Part shown: positions 17,314 to 25,637 of the stretch, in pieces
How positions within the stretch are numbered: the first letter of the stretch is position 1
How the letters are laid out: the number at the start of each line of letters is the position of its first letter
Origin: Robertmurraya massiliosenegalensis JC6
GTDB lineage: Bacteria; Bacillota; Bacilli; Bacillales; Cytobacillaceae
Direction: 5' to 3'
Length of the DNA stretch: 64,000 nucleotides
Assembly: GCF_000311725.1 (NCBI RefSeq)
Contig: NZ_HE978511.1
Span: forward strand, 263,498-327,497
Program-made: the position numbers and the translations under genes
The notes under the pieces: generated by a model
Database searches by the model: none
What the model saw: only the letters and a program-made list of their open reading frames with translations
What the model was told of the DNA's origin: nothing

Positions 17314-17347
17314 AAAGCTACCTTTAAAGCTAGGAAGCTTTTTTTAT
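17314..17347 (+). terminator. selC terminator
   Basis: AAAGCTACCT (17314-17323) pairs with AGGAAGCTTT (17332-17341) with one mismatch, and a T run follows. It makes selC a monocistronic unit. Confidence 0.7.
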
Positions 17348-17676
17348 TTTCTCTGTTTTCGTAATGATTGTGAGTTTTTCCTTCAGGTCCAAAAGCCAAC
17401 TTTACATCTCTTACCTGTTTTTTTAGACACACATTATTTTTTGCGCAGCACTTTTCGTTGTTACATTGTCTTTTTGGTAAGGGACATGAGTTCTTTATTT
17501 GCGTAAGGATAATTTAAAAGCAACATTGTTAGCATTAAATGCCTTTATTTGTGATGAACTAGATTAGACATTAGGATTATCTTTAAACATTGTGAATTTC
17601 CAGCTCATGTCTTGTCTAATCATAGTAACAACGTCTATAATAGTGTTGACATTAAACTGTTTTGTAGGTGAATGAC
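17348..17676. other. Gene-free stretch between selC and yneK
   Basis: About 330 AT-rich bases. No convincing open reading frame or RNA fold is seen. Its right end must carry the yneK promoter. Confidence 0.4.
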
Positions 17677-18102
17677 ATGCTTGAAGGCTGGTTTGGTTGG
17701 TTTATCGTAATTTGGGTTTTTGTGTTCGCTGGCTCAATGGCCATTGGTGGATACTTCATGTTTAGAAAGTTCCTAAAAAAGCTTCCAAAAGAAGACGGGA
17801 AATCGGATATGGACTGGGAAGAATACTACGTAAATCAAACGAGACATTTGTGGAACGATGAGCAAAAAGAATTGCTTGAAGATTTAGTAAGTCCTGTACC
17901 AGAGCTATTTCGGGATGTAGCTCGGCACAAAATTGCAGGTAAAATTGGGGAGCTCACTTTAACTGAAAAGCGAGATAAAGTAACTGAAGACTTAGTGATC
18001 AGAGGATACATATTGGCAACACCGAAAAGAGACCATAAATTTTTATTAAAGAAGTTAGATGAAAAAAGAATTGATGTAACACCGTATCAGCATTTGTTTT
18101 AA
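17677..18102 (+). CDS. yneK: YneK-like DUF2621 membrane protein
   Basis: A 141-residue protein of the DUF2621 family. One N-terminal membrane segment (WFGWFIVIWVFVFAGSMAIGG, about residues 4-24) is followed by a basic then mixed-charge cytoplasmic domain containing DMDWEEYYVNQTRHLW. ATG at 17677 has AGGTG six bases upstream; GTG at 17668 is the longer alternative. Position beside ccdC-yneI-ccdA matches B. subtilis, where yneK follows the same genes, although here it converges on ccdC. The function is unknown. Confidence 0.85.
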   Translation: MLEGWFGWFIVIWVFVFAGSMAIGGYFMFRKFLKKLPKEDGKSDMDWEEYYVNQTRHLWNDEQKELLEDLVSPVPELFRDVARHKIAGKIGELTLTEKRDKVTEDLVIRGYILATPKRDHKFLLKKLDEKRIDVTPYQHLF

Positions 18103-18253
18103 TAAAGGCTCTTATTGTTGCAGTTGGAAAGGGATAAGGAACAAAATGGCTGATTTTTAGGGAATGAAAAGTGCCGTCGCACACCCATGTATAGCCATAA
18201 CCGTGATATAAGGGTAAAAACTTGCTTCTCGGTTTATACGAAAACAGCGTAAT

Positions 18254-18293
18254 AAAAAGAGAGTCTGGATCCCGACCCAGACTCTCTTTTTTA
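18254..18293. terminator. Bidirectional terminator between yneK and ccdC
   Basis: AAAAAGAGAGTCTGG pairs with its complement CCAGACTCTCTTTTTT around a short loop (18254-18293), with A and T tracts on both sides. It overlaps the last codons of ccdC. Confidence 0.85.
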
Positions 18294-18779
18294 AATTGTC
18301 TTTGTTGGCATATCTTCAAAGAGTTGCTGTTGGAGTTTGCGATAGTTCAGGTACATCGCTACTCTCCATGGGACGATCATCCCAAATGCTAAGATCCAGA
18401 ACATGCCTCCCAATTGCCCTACGTCAATTGTTGAACTAAGGACAAGCTTAGCAACCACCCTTATAACAAGTAAAATGATTAAGATATATATAAAGGCTCG
18501 AGAACGCTTTAAGTAAATATCATGATCACGGATTTCAAATTTAGATGTTTTAATTAGTAAGATCGAAAACAGAAAACCGACAGTTATTGCTTCAACAATC
18601 TCTAATGGGGTAACACGAAACATAGGAAAGATGAACATCAGTGCCCCTGTACTCATGAAAATAGGTGGTAAGATGATTTTTTTTGCTGATACCGGTTTTT
18701 TAGCTGCTTTCATTCGAACAATCATAGCAAAGACTGCCATAATTACAGCCCCAATTGATGTAATGACTACATAGTCCAT
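18291..18779 (-). CDS. ccdC: CcdC (YneJ) cytochrome c biogenesis-associated membrane protein
   Basis: A 162-residue integral membrane protein with about five predicted segments (for example VVITSIGAVIMAVFAMIV, LIFPMFRVTPLEIVEAITVGF and YILIILLVIRVVAKLVL). Gene order with yneI and ccdA identifies it as the B. subtilis CcdC/YneJ homologue. The start ATG at 18777-18779 has AAGG nine bases upstream. In B. subtilis ccdC is linked to ccdA but is dispensable for cytochrome c synthesis, so its role is open. Confidence 0.85.
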   Translation of the reverse strand: MDYVVITSIGAVIMAVFAMIVRMKAAKKPVSAKKIILPPIFMSTGALMFIFPMFRVTPLEIVEAITVGFLFSILLIKTSKFEIRDHDIYLKRSRAFIYILIILLVIRVVAKLVLSSTIDVGQLGGMFWILAFGMIVPWRVAMYLNYRKLQQQLFEDMPTKTI

Positions 18780-19189
18780 AGGAGACATCCTTTACTCTTA
18801 ATTTCATTTGTCGTATTTATCGACATTTATGGTTTTAATTTTAATTATCTAATACCTTCAATCAAGATACTCCCTATCATTATATACTATACCATCGTCA
18901 AAGGAGACAAGGATTTAAATCATTCAAGTAAAAATTGTGCCCATTTTTACTGATTGTACCAAAATCATAACAAAAGCCATCTAAGGTTGTCCCCTAAATG
19001 GCTTTTTAATCACTATTTTCGTATAGATGGTAGTTTTTCGTAAAAATCCAAGGTTTTTTACCAGTTATTTTTCAATTACTGCCATACATTAAATGTGCGA
19101 CGTACTTTTCACTTCCACTTTTCGCCTCTAAGAGGAGATACCAGCTTTTTATAACTTATGCAACAACATTAGCGAAAAGAGCCTTTTTA
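18780..19189. other. Gene-free stretch between yneI and ccdC
   Basis: 410 bases with a leftward terminator (18972-19007) behind yneI and, further left, a minus-strand TATAAT (18879-18884) that may belong to a separate ccdC promoter. No gene is seen. This implies ccdC is not co-transcribed with yneI. Confidence 0.45.
18972..19007 (-). terminator. Terminator after yneI
   Basis: AAAGCCATCTAAGG pairs with CCCCTAAATGGCTTT (mismatches inside), with A and T runs at both ends. Confidence 0.65.
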
Positions 19190-19549
19190 TTAGTTTAATA
19201 CACGGTTTACTGCTTCCAAAACTCTTCCTTCATCAAATGGCTTCACAATGAAATCTTTAGCACCCGCTTCAATCGATTCAACAACCATCTTTTGCTGCCC
19301 CATCGCTGAACACATAATGACTTTTGCCTGTGGAAATTCTTTTCTGATTTCCCTTATCGCATCAAGTCCGCTCATTTCTGGCATCGTTATATCCAGTGTA
19401 ACTAAATCTGGATTAAGCTCTCGATAAAGCACTACAGCATCTCTTCCATTCTCGCCTTCCCCGACTACCTCATGGTTTGCTTTTGTCAAAATATTCGATA
19501 AGGTCAATCTCATAAACTTTGCATCATCTACTATTAATATTCTTGCCAT
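19190..19549 (-). CDS. yneI: Single-domain response regulator YneI (CcdB)
   Basis: A 119-residue CheY-like receiver without an output domain. The acidic pair is in ILIVDDAKF, the phospho-acceptor Asp in LVTLDITMPEMSG, the conserved Ser/Thr in VIMCSAMGQ and the Lys in IVKPFDEG. ATG at 19547-19549 follows GGGGGT by eight bases; longer frames lack a ribosome site. It lies between ccdA and ccdC as in B. subtilis. No cognate kinase is nearby and its role is not established. Confidence 0.9.
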   Translation of the reverse strand: MARILIVDDAKFMRLTLSNILTKANHEVVGEGENGRDAVVLYRELNPDLVTLDITMPEMSGLDAIREIRKEFPQAKVIMCSAMGQQKMVVESIEAGAKDFIVKPFDEGRVLEAVNRVLN

Positions 19550-19868
19550 CGTTGTATACCCCCAGATCTTACACAAAGAATATCCATTAAAATGATAGAT
19601 TTTCATCTCTAACAAAAGCTATTTGTATGGAGAAATTTCAAAATGATTGTAAACAGATTGAACATACATCATATCTATTCTTCAATCTAGTACATATATC
19701 TATCAACTTCAATTTGAGGTCCTTTAAAAAAATGATTCATCTAATAATATATAGGAAAAAGTTAGAAATTTCAATGAATAGAATCCGACAAATTTCTTAT
19801 TTTTTGTCGGATTTTCTCCAATAATTTCAATTCAAATAGGTCAATAGTTGTGATTTTCTCATTAAAAC
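19550..19868. other. Gene-free stretch between ccdA and yneI
   Basis: About 320 AT-rich bases. The only clear structure is the hairpin AATCCGACAAA/TTTGTCGGATT (19782-19813), followed by TTTT on the plus strand. It could still act as the ccdA terminator although its T run is on the other side. Confidence 0.4.
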
Positions 19869-20576
19869 TTAAAATCCTTTAAATCCTCCAAATAGTCCAG
19901 AAAAGACAATTATAATCTTGGTCATCCAGTCGAAGAATAACACAACTCCCATTACAATCATAATATAGCCGCCAATTTTCATAATTAACACATTATGCGT
20001 TCGAATCCATTTCATTTTTCCAATGAAGAACGAAAGTACAAGAAACGGGATCGCAAATCCAAGAATATAGGCAATCATATAAACTAATCCTGAACCAGGG
20101 TTTGCAGCCGCAAGGGCGATGACTGTCATTAAAATCGGACCTGTACAAGGAGTCCATCCAGCCGCAAAAGCAATCCCAATTAAAACCGATCCGAAGTATC
20201 CAGTTGGTCTACTTTTAAATTCATATTTTCGATCCTTCATTAAAAACTCAGGATTTAATATCCCTACAATCATAAGACCAAAGAAAACAATTAGAATAGC
20301 TCCTAACTGACGGATAAGGTCTTGATACTGACTAAAAAATTCTCCAATAAAAGTTGTACTAAATCCTAATGCCAAAAAGATAATCGAAAATCCTAATAGG
20401 AAAAATAATGTATGTAAAAGACTTCTCCTTTGTAGCATAGCGTTCTCGTTCTTCAATTCCCCTACAGACATTCCTGTAATGTAAGAAAGGAATGCTGGAT
20501 ATAGCGGTAAACAGCAGGGTGAAATAAAGCTAAGGAACCCCGCCCCAAGAGCGAGAAACACGTTCACATCTGTCAT
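19869..20576 (-). CDS. ccdA: CcdA thiol-disulfide transmembrane protein for cytochrome c biogenesis
   Basis: A 235-residue DsbD/CcdA-type membrane protein with six predicted segments. It carries the two redox-active cysteine motifs [17 protein letters not shown] in TM1 and [10 protein letters not shown] in TM4. In B. subtilis CcdA passes electrons from cytoplasmic thioredoxin across the membrane to ResA and StoA for cytochrome c maturation and spore formation. ATG at 20574-20576 follows AGGAGTTGTTATC. The ccdA-yneI-ccdC order is conserved but spaced by 300-400 base gaps here. Confidence 0.93.
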   Translation of the reverse strand: MTDVNVFLALGAGFLSFISPCCLPLYPAFLSYITGMSVGELKNENAMLQRRSLLHTLFFLLGFSIIFLALGFSTTFIGEFFSQYQDLIRQLGAILIVFFGLMIVGILNPEFLMKDRKYEFKSRPTGYFGSVLIGIAFAAGWTPCTGPILMTVIALAAANPGSGLVYMIAYILGFAIPFLVLSFFIGKMKWIRTHNVLIMKIGGYIMIVMGVVLFFDWMTKIIIVFSGLFGGFKGF

Positions 20577-20683
20577 GATAACAACTCCTGAAAAATGGTC
20601 TTTTTATTCATTCATTTTAGCAAAGTTTACACTAAAATGATATGAAATAACATTTGAACATCGTGTGACAGTTCTACTTTCCT

Positions 20684-22468
20684 CTATCCGACAGCATCTT
20701 CTAATTTTTCCGGAGCGCCGTTTTGTAGTAAATACATTTTGTGATAAAGCCCCTTATGCGCTAGAAGTTCCTGGTGAGTTCCTCTCTCGACTATTTCACC
20801 TTGATGCAAGACAAGAATCAGATTTGCATCCTGAATCGTTGATAGCCTATGAGCAATGGCAATCGTTGTCCGCCCTTCACGCATACGAGATAGTGCCTTC
20901 TGAATCGCTTCCTCTGTTTCAGTATCAATATTAGCCGTTGCCTCATCAAGGACTAATATTTTCGGGTTTGCGGCAATCGTTCTCGCAAAAGCAATAAGTT
21001 GTCGTTGTCCACTCGATAGGGTCGAACCACGCTCAACCATTTGGTGGTCAAATCCTCCTTCAAGTTTTTCAATAAACAAGTGGGCTTGAACAAATTTAGC
21101 TGCCTCTTCAATTGCCTCATTAGACATTTCTTGATTGTGCAGGCGAATATTCTCTTTAATCGTTCCATAGAACAAAAAAGGATCTTGCAAAACTAAACCA
21201 ATTTTTGCTCTTAGTTCACTCTCCGGATAATTTCGAATCGATTGACCGTCTACGAGTATTTCTCCCCGCTCAAATTCATAAAAACGCATCATCAAATTAA
21301 TAATGGAGCTCTTTCCACTCCCCGTATGTCCAACAAGGGCGACTGTTTCTCCTGGCTTTGCAATAAAGGAAATGTTTTTAAGTACGTCCCTTTTGCCATC
21401 ATAGGAAAAACAAACATTCTTGAATTCAATTTCACCGTTGGTTATTTCTCTACCACTTAATGATTGTTTTGGAGCAAGTTCTTCTTCGTCGAGTAAATGA
21501 AATACTCGTGAGGCTGCGACAATGGCCTGTTGATATAATGAAAGACGCTGCATCAAATTATTAACAGGCTCAAAGAATCGATCAAGATAGTTAATAAAGG
21601 CATACAAAACGCCAATTTCAACAGGACGGTCAAAGGATGTAACCCCAAAGAAGCTTAAAATCAAAATAAGGGCACCAATATACACTAAATCAATGGCAGG
21701 ACGGAGTAAAAGTCCATCAACTCGAATATTTTTCATTCCGGCAAGATAATGATTTTCATTGATTTCTTCAAATTCTTTACGCAGTCTTTTTTCTTGTCTA
21801 AAGACTTGAATGATGCTCATTCCCTGAAGTGACTCGCTGAGCTTCGCATTTAACTGACTCAGCCTTTCTCTCATATCATGGTAAAACTTTGAGCTTAAAC
21901 GTCTATACGAGCGAATAATCAAATAGAGAATCGGTAATATCAACAAACAGAATAGAGCCAATTTCATGTTGAGGATGAACATCGCTACCAAAATCCCCCC
22001 CATTAAGAATCCACTTTGGATAAACGTAACAAGGACGGTAACAAACATTTCCTTAATCGCTTCTGTATCATTCGTTATTCTTGAGACAATGCTACCAGCT
22101 GGTGTTTTATCAAAATATCGCAATCCTAACGATTGGACTTTGGCAAAGACATCAACTCTCATCGCTTGAATGATTTTCAGAGCAATTTCTTGAAATTTTA
22201 AAAGCTGGAAGTAGGAAACAACAATATTCACTACTTGAATCCCCATATAGGATGCTCCTAGAATAAAAAGGGCTTCAAACACAATATTTCTAGGTCTTAA
22301 ATAATCATCGATGAAAATAGAGACAAGGATTGGACCAAGAATGTCCCCGATCGTTGCAATAAGCAATAACGAAAAGGCAAAAATGATCGTCTTTGTATGA
22401 GGCTTCGTATATGCAAGGAGACGAAATAATACGCGCCATTGTTCTTTACTTGTTGTATGATTCTCCAT
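20684..22468 (-). CDS. ABC exporter half-transporter with canonical ATPase site (BmrD/YheH-like)
   Basis: A 594-residue fusion of a six-TM exporter domain (about 20-320) and an ATPase domain. It shows Walker A GHTGSGKS, the signature LSSGQRQ, Walker B ILVLDEATANIDTETE and the switch His in AIAHRLSTI. Walker B is followed by the catalytic Glu. It starts four bases after the upstream half-transporter, behind AGGAGG, so the two are co-translated. The pair should form a heterodimer that exports drugs or lipids; the substrate is unknown. Confidence 0.92.
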   Translation of the reverse strand: MENHTTSKEQWRVLFRLLAYTKPHTKTIIFAFSLLLIATIGDILGPILVSIFIDDYLRPRNIVFEALFILGASYMGIQVVNIVVSYFQLLKFQEIALKIIQAMRVDVFAKVQSLGLRYFDKTPAGSIVSRITNDTEAIKEMFVTVLVTFIQSGFLMGGILVAMFILNMKLALFCLLILPILYLIIRSYRRLSSKFYHDMRERLSQLNAKLSESLQGMSIIQVFRQEKRLRKEFEEINENHYLAGMKNIRVDGLLLRPAIDLVYIGALILILSFFGVTSFDRPVEIGVLYAFINYLDRFFEPVNNLMQRLSLYQQAIVAASRVFHLLDEEELAPKQSLSGREITNGEIEFKNVCFSYDGKRDVLKNISFIAKPGETVALVGHTGSGKSSIINLMMRFYEFERGEILVDGQSIRNYPESELRAKIGLVLQDPFLFYGTIKENIRLHNQEMSNEAIEEAAKFVQAHLFIEKLEGGFDHQMVERGSTLSSGQRQLIAFARTIAANPKILVLDEATANIDTETEEAIQKALSRMREGRTTIAIAHRLSTIQDANLILVLHQGEIVERGTHQELLAHKGLYHKMYLLQNGAPEKLEDAVG

Positions 22469-22472
22469 TCAA

Positions 22473-24221
22473 TTAACCTCCTTGCTCCACAAGTTCTTCT
22501 AATTGCTGACGGAGATACATTTCCTTGTACCATCCACCCACGTCCATTAATTGAGCGTGTGTACCTCTTTCGATAATTCTACCCTCATCCAATACAAGAA
22601 TGAGATTTGCATGTTCAATAGCACTTAAACGGTGTGCAGTAATAATCGTTGTTTTACCGGTTCTTTCTTGCTTTAATGCGTTTAGAATTTCTTCTTCCGT
22701 CTTAGCATCAACAGCAGAAAGAGAATCATCAAGGATTAGAACTTCAGGATCCATTAATAAAGCTCTTGCAATCGATATACGTTGCTTCTGTCCTCCCGAT
22801 AGAGAAACGCCTCTTTCACCAACGATCGTGTTATAACCGTCTGATAGTTGGAGAATATCATCATGAATATTAGCAATCTTGGCGGCCTGATGAACATTCT
22901 CCACCGCAATCATAGGGTTGGTAAACGCAATATTTTCACTTATGGAAGCTGAAAATAAAAAATGATCTTGTGGGACGTATCCAATTGCCTCTCGTAACAT
23001 TTTAATTTTATAATCAGACAGGTTTCTGCCATCAAAAGTAACCGCACCGTGATCGATATCAAATTCACGGATTAAAAGTTTTAATAAGGTAGTCTTCCCT
23101 GCTCCTGTTTTGCCGACAATTCCTAATGTTTCACCCTGCTTTAAGGAAAAATGAATATCATGTAGCACAGGTTCTTTTTCACCTGGATATGTAAAGGAAC
23201 CAATTTCAAAAGCGAGATTTCCACTTGGAACGCAATCAAGTGTATCCTTCTTATCGACAATTTCTGCTTTTTCTGCTAAAAGACTTGAAACACGATCATA
23301 GGAAGCTCTACCTCTTTCTACAATATTAAAGAGCCAACCAAATGCAAGCATCGGCCAAATAAGCAACCCTAAATAAGTCGTAAAAGAAATAAGCTCTCCA
23401 ATCGTAATTTCACCATTTAAAACATAACGAGCACCAAATACAATCGACAAGAAAAAGGAAACTCCTACGACAATTGATATCGTCGGGTCAAAAAGAGAAT
23501 CAATTTTCGCCACTGAAATATTCTTTTTTACCACATCTTCAGATTGTTTACGAAAATCCTCAATATCATCTTTCTCTTGTCCGAATGTTTTAATGACTTT
23601 TATCCCACTAATGCTTTCCTGCGTTTTATCATTAAGGGAAGAAAATGCTTCTTGAGCCTTATGGAAACGTCGATGAAGCATAGTCCCATACCAGCTAGTT
23701 AAAATCGCCATGAGTGGCATCGGAATCAGTGCAATAAGAGTCAATTTCCAGCTAATCGTAGCTGCCATGGCTATAATTACAAAGCCACCTGTTGCTAACG
23801 AATCTACTAATGTTAAAACACCTGCTCCTGCTGTTTGCTGTATCGCCTGGAGGTCATTTGTCGCATGAGCCATTAAATCTCCAGTCCTTTTGCGTTGATA
23901 AAAAGCCTGGGACATTTTCGTAAAATGATTAAATAGATCCTTCCGAAGCTGTCGTGCAAGCTTTACGGCTGAACCAAAGATCATAATTCGCCAATAAAAA
24001 CGTAAGACATACATCATGAGTCCAGCGACTATTAGTACCCCTATCCAAAGTAAGAGATCGTTCATTGTTAACGCACCTTGATCGATTTCATCCACAACAA
24101 TCCCAATAATTTTTGGTGGTACTAGTTGTAATACAGCTACAATTAGTAGGAGGAGCGTCCCCGTGATGTATGCTTTTCTTTCTTGTTTAAAAAACCAGGA
24201 TAATTGCAAAAAAACCTTCAT
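22473..24221 (-). CDS. ABC exporter half-transporter with degenerate ATPase site (BmrC/YheI-like)
   Basis: A 582-residue half-exporter. The membrane domain includes QLVPPKIIGIVVDEID and TGDLMAHATNDLQAIQQT. The ATPase has Walker A GKTGAGKT and signature LSGGQKQR, but Walker B reads ILILDDSLSAVD, with Asp where the catalytic Glu is expected. That change, and the canonical partner downstream, match the asymmetric BmrC/BmrD type of heterodimer. ATG at 24219-24221 is eight bases after GGAGG; a longer frame to 24296 lacks a site. Confidence 0.92.
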   Translation of the reverse strand: MKVFLQLSWFFKQERKAYITGTLLLLIVAVLQLVPPKIIGIVVDEIDQGALTMNDLLLWIGVLIVAGLMMYVLRFYWRIMIFGSAVKLARQLRKDLFNHFTKMSQAFYQRKRTGDLMAHATNDLQAIQQTAGAGVLTLVDSLATGGFVIIAMAATISWKLTLIALIPMPLMAILTSWYGTMLHRRFHKAQEAFSSLNDKTQESISGIKVIKTFGQEKDDIEDFRKQSEDVVKKNISVAKIDSLFDPTISIVVGVSFFLSIVFGARYVLNGEITIGELISFTTYLGLLIWPMLAFGWLFNIVERGRASYDRVSSLLAEKAEIVDKKDTLDCVPSGNLAFEIGSFTYPGEKEPVLHDIHFSLKQGETLGIVGKTGAGKTTLLKLLIREFDIDHGAVTFDGRNLSDYKIKMLREAIGYVPQDHFLFSASISENIAFTNPMIAVENVHQAAKIANIHDDILQLSDGYNTIVGERGVSLSGGQKQRISIARALLMDPEVLILDDSLSAVDAKTEEEILNALKQERTGKTTIITAHRLSAIEHANLILVLDEGRIIERGTHAQLMDVGGWYKEMYLRQQLEELVEQGG

Positions 24222-24650
24222 TTTGTCATCCTCCGAATATTGTAGCTTTCTGATTAGATTAAGATCCAGCTTTAAAATTTCGCAAATTTCACTCAACTAA
24301 AATAGTTTACCAAATATTTTTAATATATGGTAGATTTATTCAGCTTTTATCCAGTAGAAGGAACGTGTGTTCTCATTGTAACAAAATTACGAACTATTGG
24401 CTACATCAACTTTCCTTAACATTAATTAAAAATTAACTAGAAAGAGGATGATGTATAGTTCTTCATGCTTCCCAACAACACAAAAAGACTACCTTTCCTG
24501 TTAAAATCGCTACAGGAAAAGTAGTCTTTAGATTGAAATAAGAAAATAAAGCAACTATGACGAAAAAATCTGTGAAGGTTTCGACCTTTAAATGAGGTGA
24601 AATTCTCCTTCATAATTGCTATAAATCAAACGACAAACATTTATAGGTTT
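24222..24650. other. Gene-free stretch between the ABC exporter and yneF
   Basis: About 430 bases that contain the yneF terminator (24484-24529) and presumably the exporter promoter. Nothing else was recognised. Confidence 0.4.
24484..24529 (-). terminator. Terminator downstream of yneF
   Basis: AAAGACTACCTTTCCTGT pairs with ACAGGAAAAGTAGTCTTT around a 10-base loop; on the minus strand a run of T follows. Confidence 0.75.
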
Positions 24651-24869
24651 TTATTTCCCTTGCTGTTTGTTCATGGCAGCCATCATTTGATTGATTTTCT
24701 TCTGCGATGGTTTTTGTCCCATTTGCATCATCATCATTTTAAGCATCTGTTCGTTGATTGGCGGATTTTTCTTTAAGTAGCTCATCATATATCGTCGAGC
24801 AATGAAAAATCCTATTGCTACTCCACCAAGTAGAGCAACTACGATTAGTAGATATCCCCACCAAACCAT
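24651..24869 (-). CDS. yneF: YneF, UPF0154 small membrane protein
   Basis: A 72-residue protein with one N-terminal membrane segment ([22 protein letters not shown]) followed by a Met- and Lys-rich cytoplasmic tail ([20 protein letters not shown]). Length and sequence match the UPF0154 family. ATG at 24867-24869 follows GGAGGAAGTAAA. It lies downstream of sirA as in B. subtilis. The function is unknown. Confidence 0.9.
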   Translation of the reverse strand: MVWWGYLLIVVALLGGVAIGFFIARRYMMSYLKKNPPINEQMLKMMMMQMGQKPSQKKINQMMAAMNKQQGK

Positions 24870-25016
24870 TTTACTTCCTCCTTCATGTTGTCTATCATAC
24901 AGTGTACTAGACCAAAGGCTATTATACAATATTTGCAGGGAATTTTCCTATATTTGTGGAAGGTTTTCTAAAAATTAATGAAAAAACATGCGCAAGTTGA
25001 TAAGCATGAGCACGCA

Positions 25017-25454
25017 CTAGACAAATTTTCGTTCTTTAATTGGCTTTAACCAACCATAACGATCGTTTCTTAAGTCTACAGCCAAAAACGCTCCTTCATT
25101 CTTTCTCAACACTTCAAAAAAACATGTCTCCGCTTCATAACTTCCTTCTGCTTCAATCATCAAAAATCGATCAAACACTTCTAATTTTGCTCTACTACTT
25201 TTGCCATAGTCAATCCTATAAACGCCATTTTCAAAAGAATAGCCTGCAGTATTTTGCATCTGCTGTTGGATGTATTGATGGAGACGAATACTAGGAATCG
25301 GTTTCGTAATATACACAATTTGTTTCGTAATGATAGAATAAAGCTCTCCCAACGCTACTTCATATTCTTTAAACAGTCGAAAAAACATCGATTCTCTTCC
25401 GAAATAATGGGAGGCAAATTCATCTGTAATTATGTATAATTGATAACTTCTCAA
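25017..25454 (-). CDS. sirA: SirA, sporulation inhibitor of replication initiation
   Basis: A 145-residue homologue of B. subtilis SirA (YneE), recognised from DEFASHYFGRES, QIVYITKPIP, YEAETCFFEVL and the end RYGWLKPIKERKFV. SirA is made under Spo0A control and binds domain I of DnaA to stop new replication rounds as sporulation begins. The start is TTG at 25452-25454, eight bases after AGGAGG, which aligns with the known N-terminus; the nearby ATG is out of frame. Confidence 0.92.
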   Translation of the reverse strand: MRSYQLYIITDEFASHYFGRESMFFRLFKEYEVALGELYSIITKQIVYITKPIPSIRLHQYIQQQMQNTAGYSFENGVYRIDYGKSSRAKLEVFDRFLMIEAEGSYEAETCFFEVLRKNEGAFLAVDLRNDRYGWLKPIKERKFV

Positions 25455-25585
25455 CCATAACTCCTCCTTCATTAACACTCTTTTTTTCATTATATTAAAA
25501 ATTTGAGCAAATGTTTGTCTTAAATAGTTGAAAAATTCCGCTTATTTTGTCGAAAATCATTTTTTTTGCTAGATTTTTTTACAAT

Positions 25586-25630
25586 AAAAAAATAGGACCG
25601 ATTCGAGTGTTCGAATCAGCCCTATTTTTT
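25586..25630 (-). terminator. tkt terminator
   Basis: AAAAATAGG...CGATTCGA pairs with TTCGAATC...CCTATTTTTT around a 3-base loop. A T run follows on the minus strand, eight bases after the tkt stop. Confidence 0.8.
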
Positions 25631-25637
25631 CTATCTT

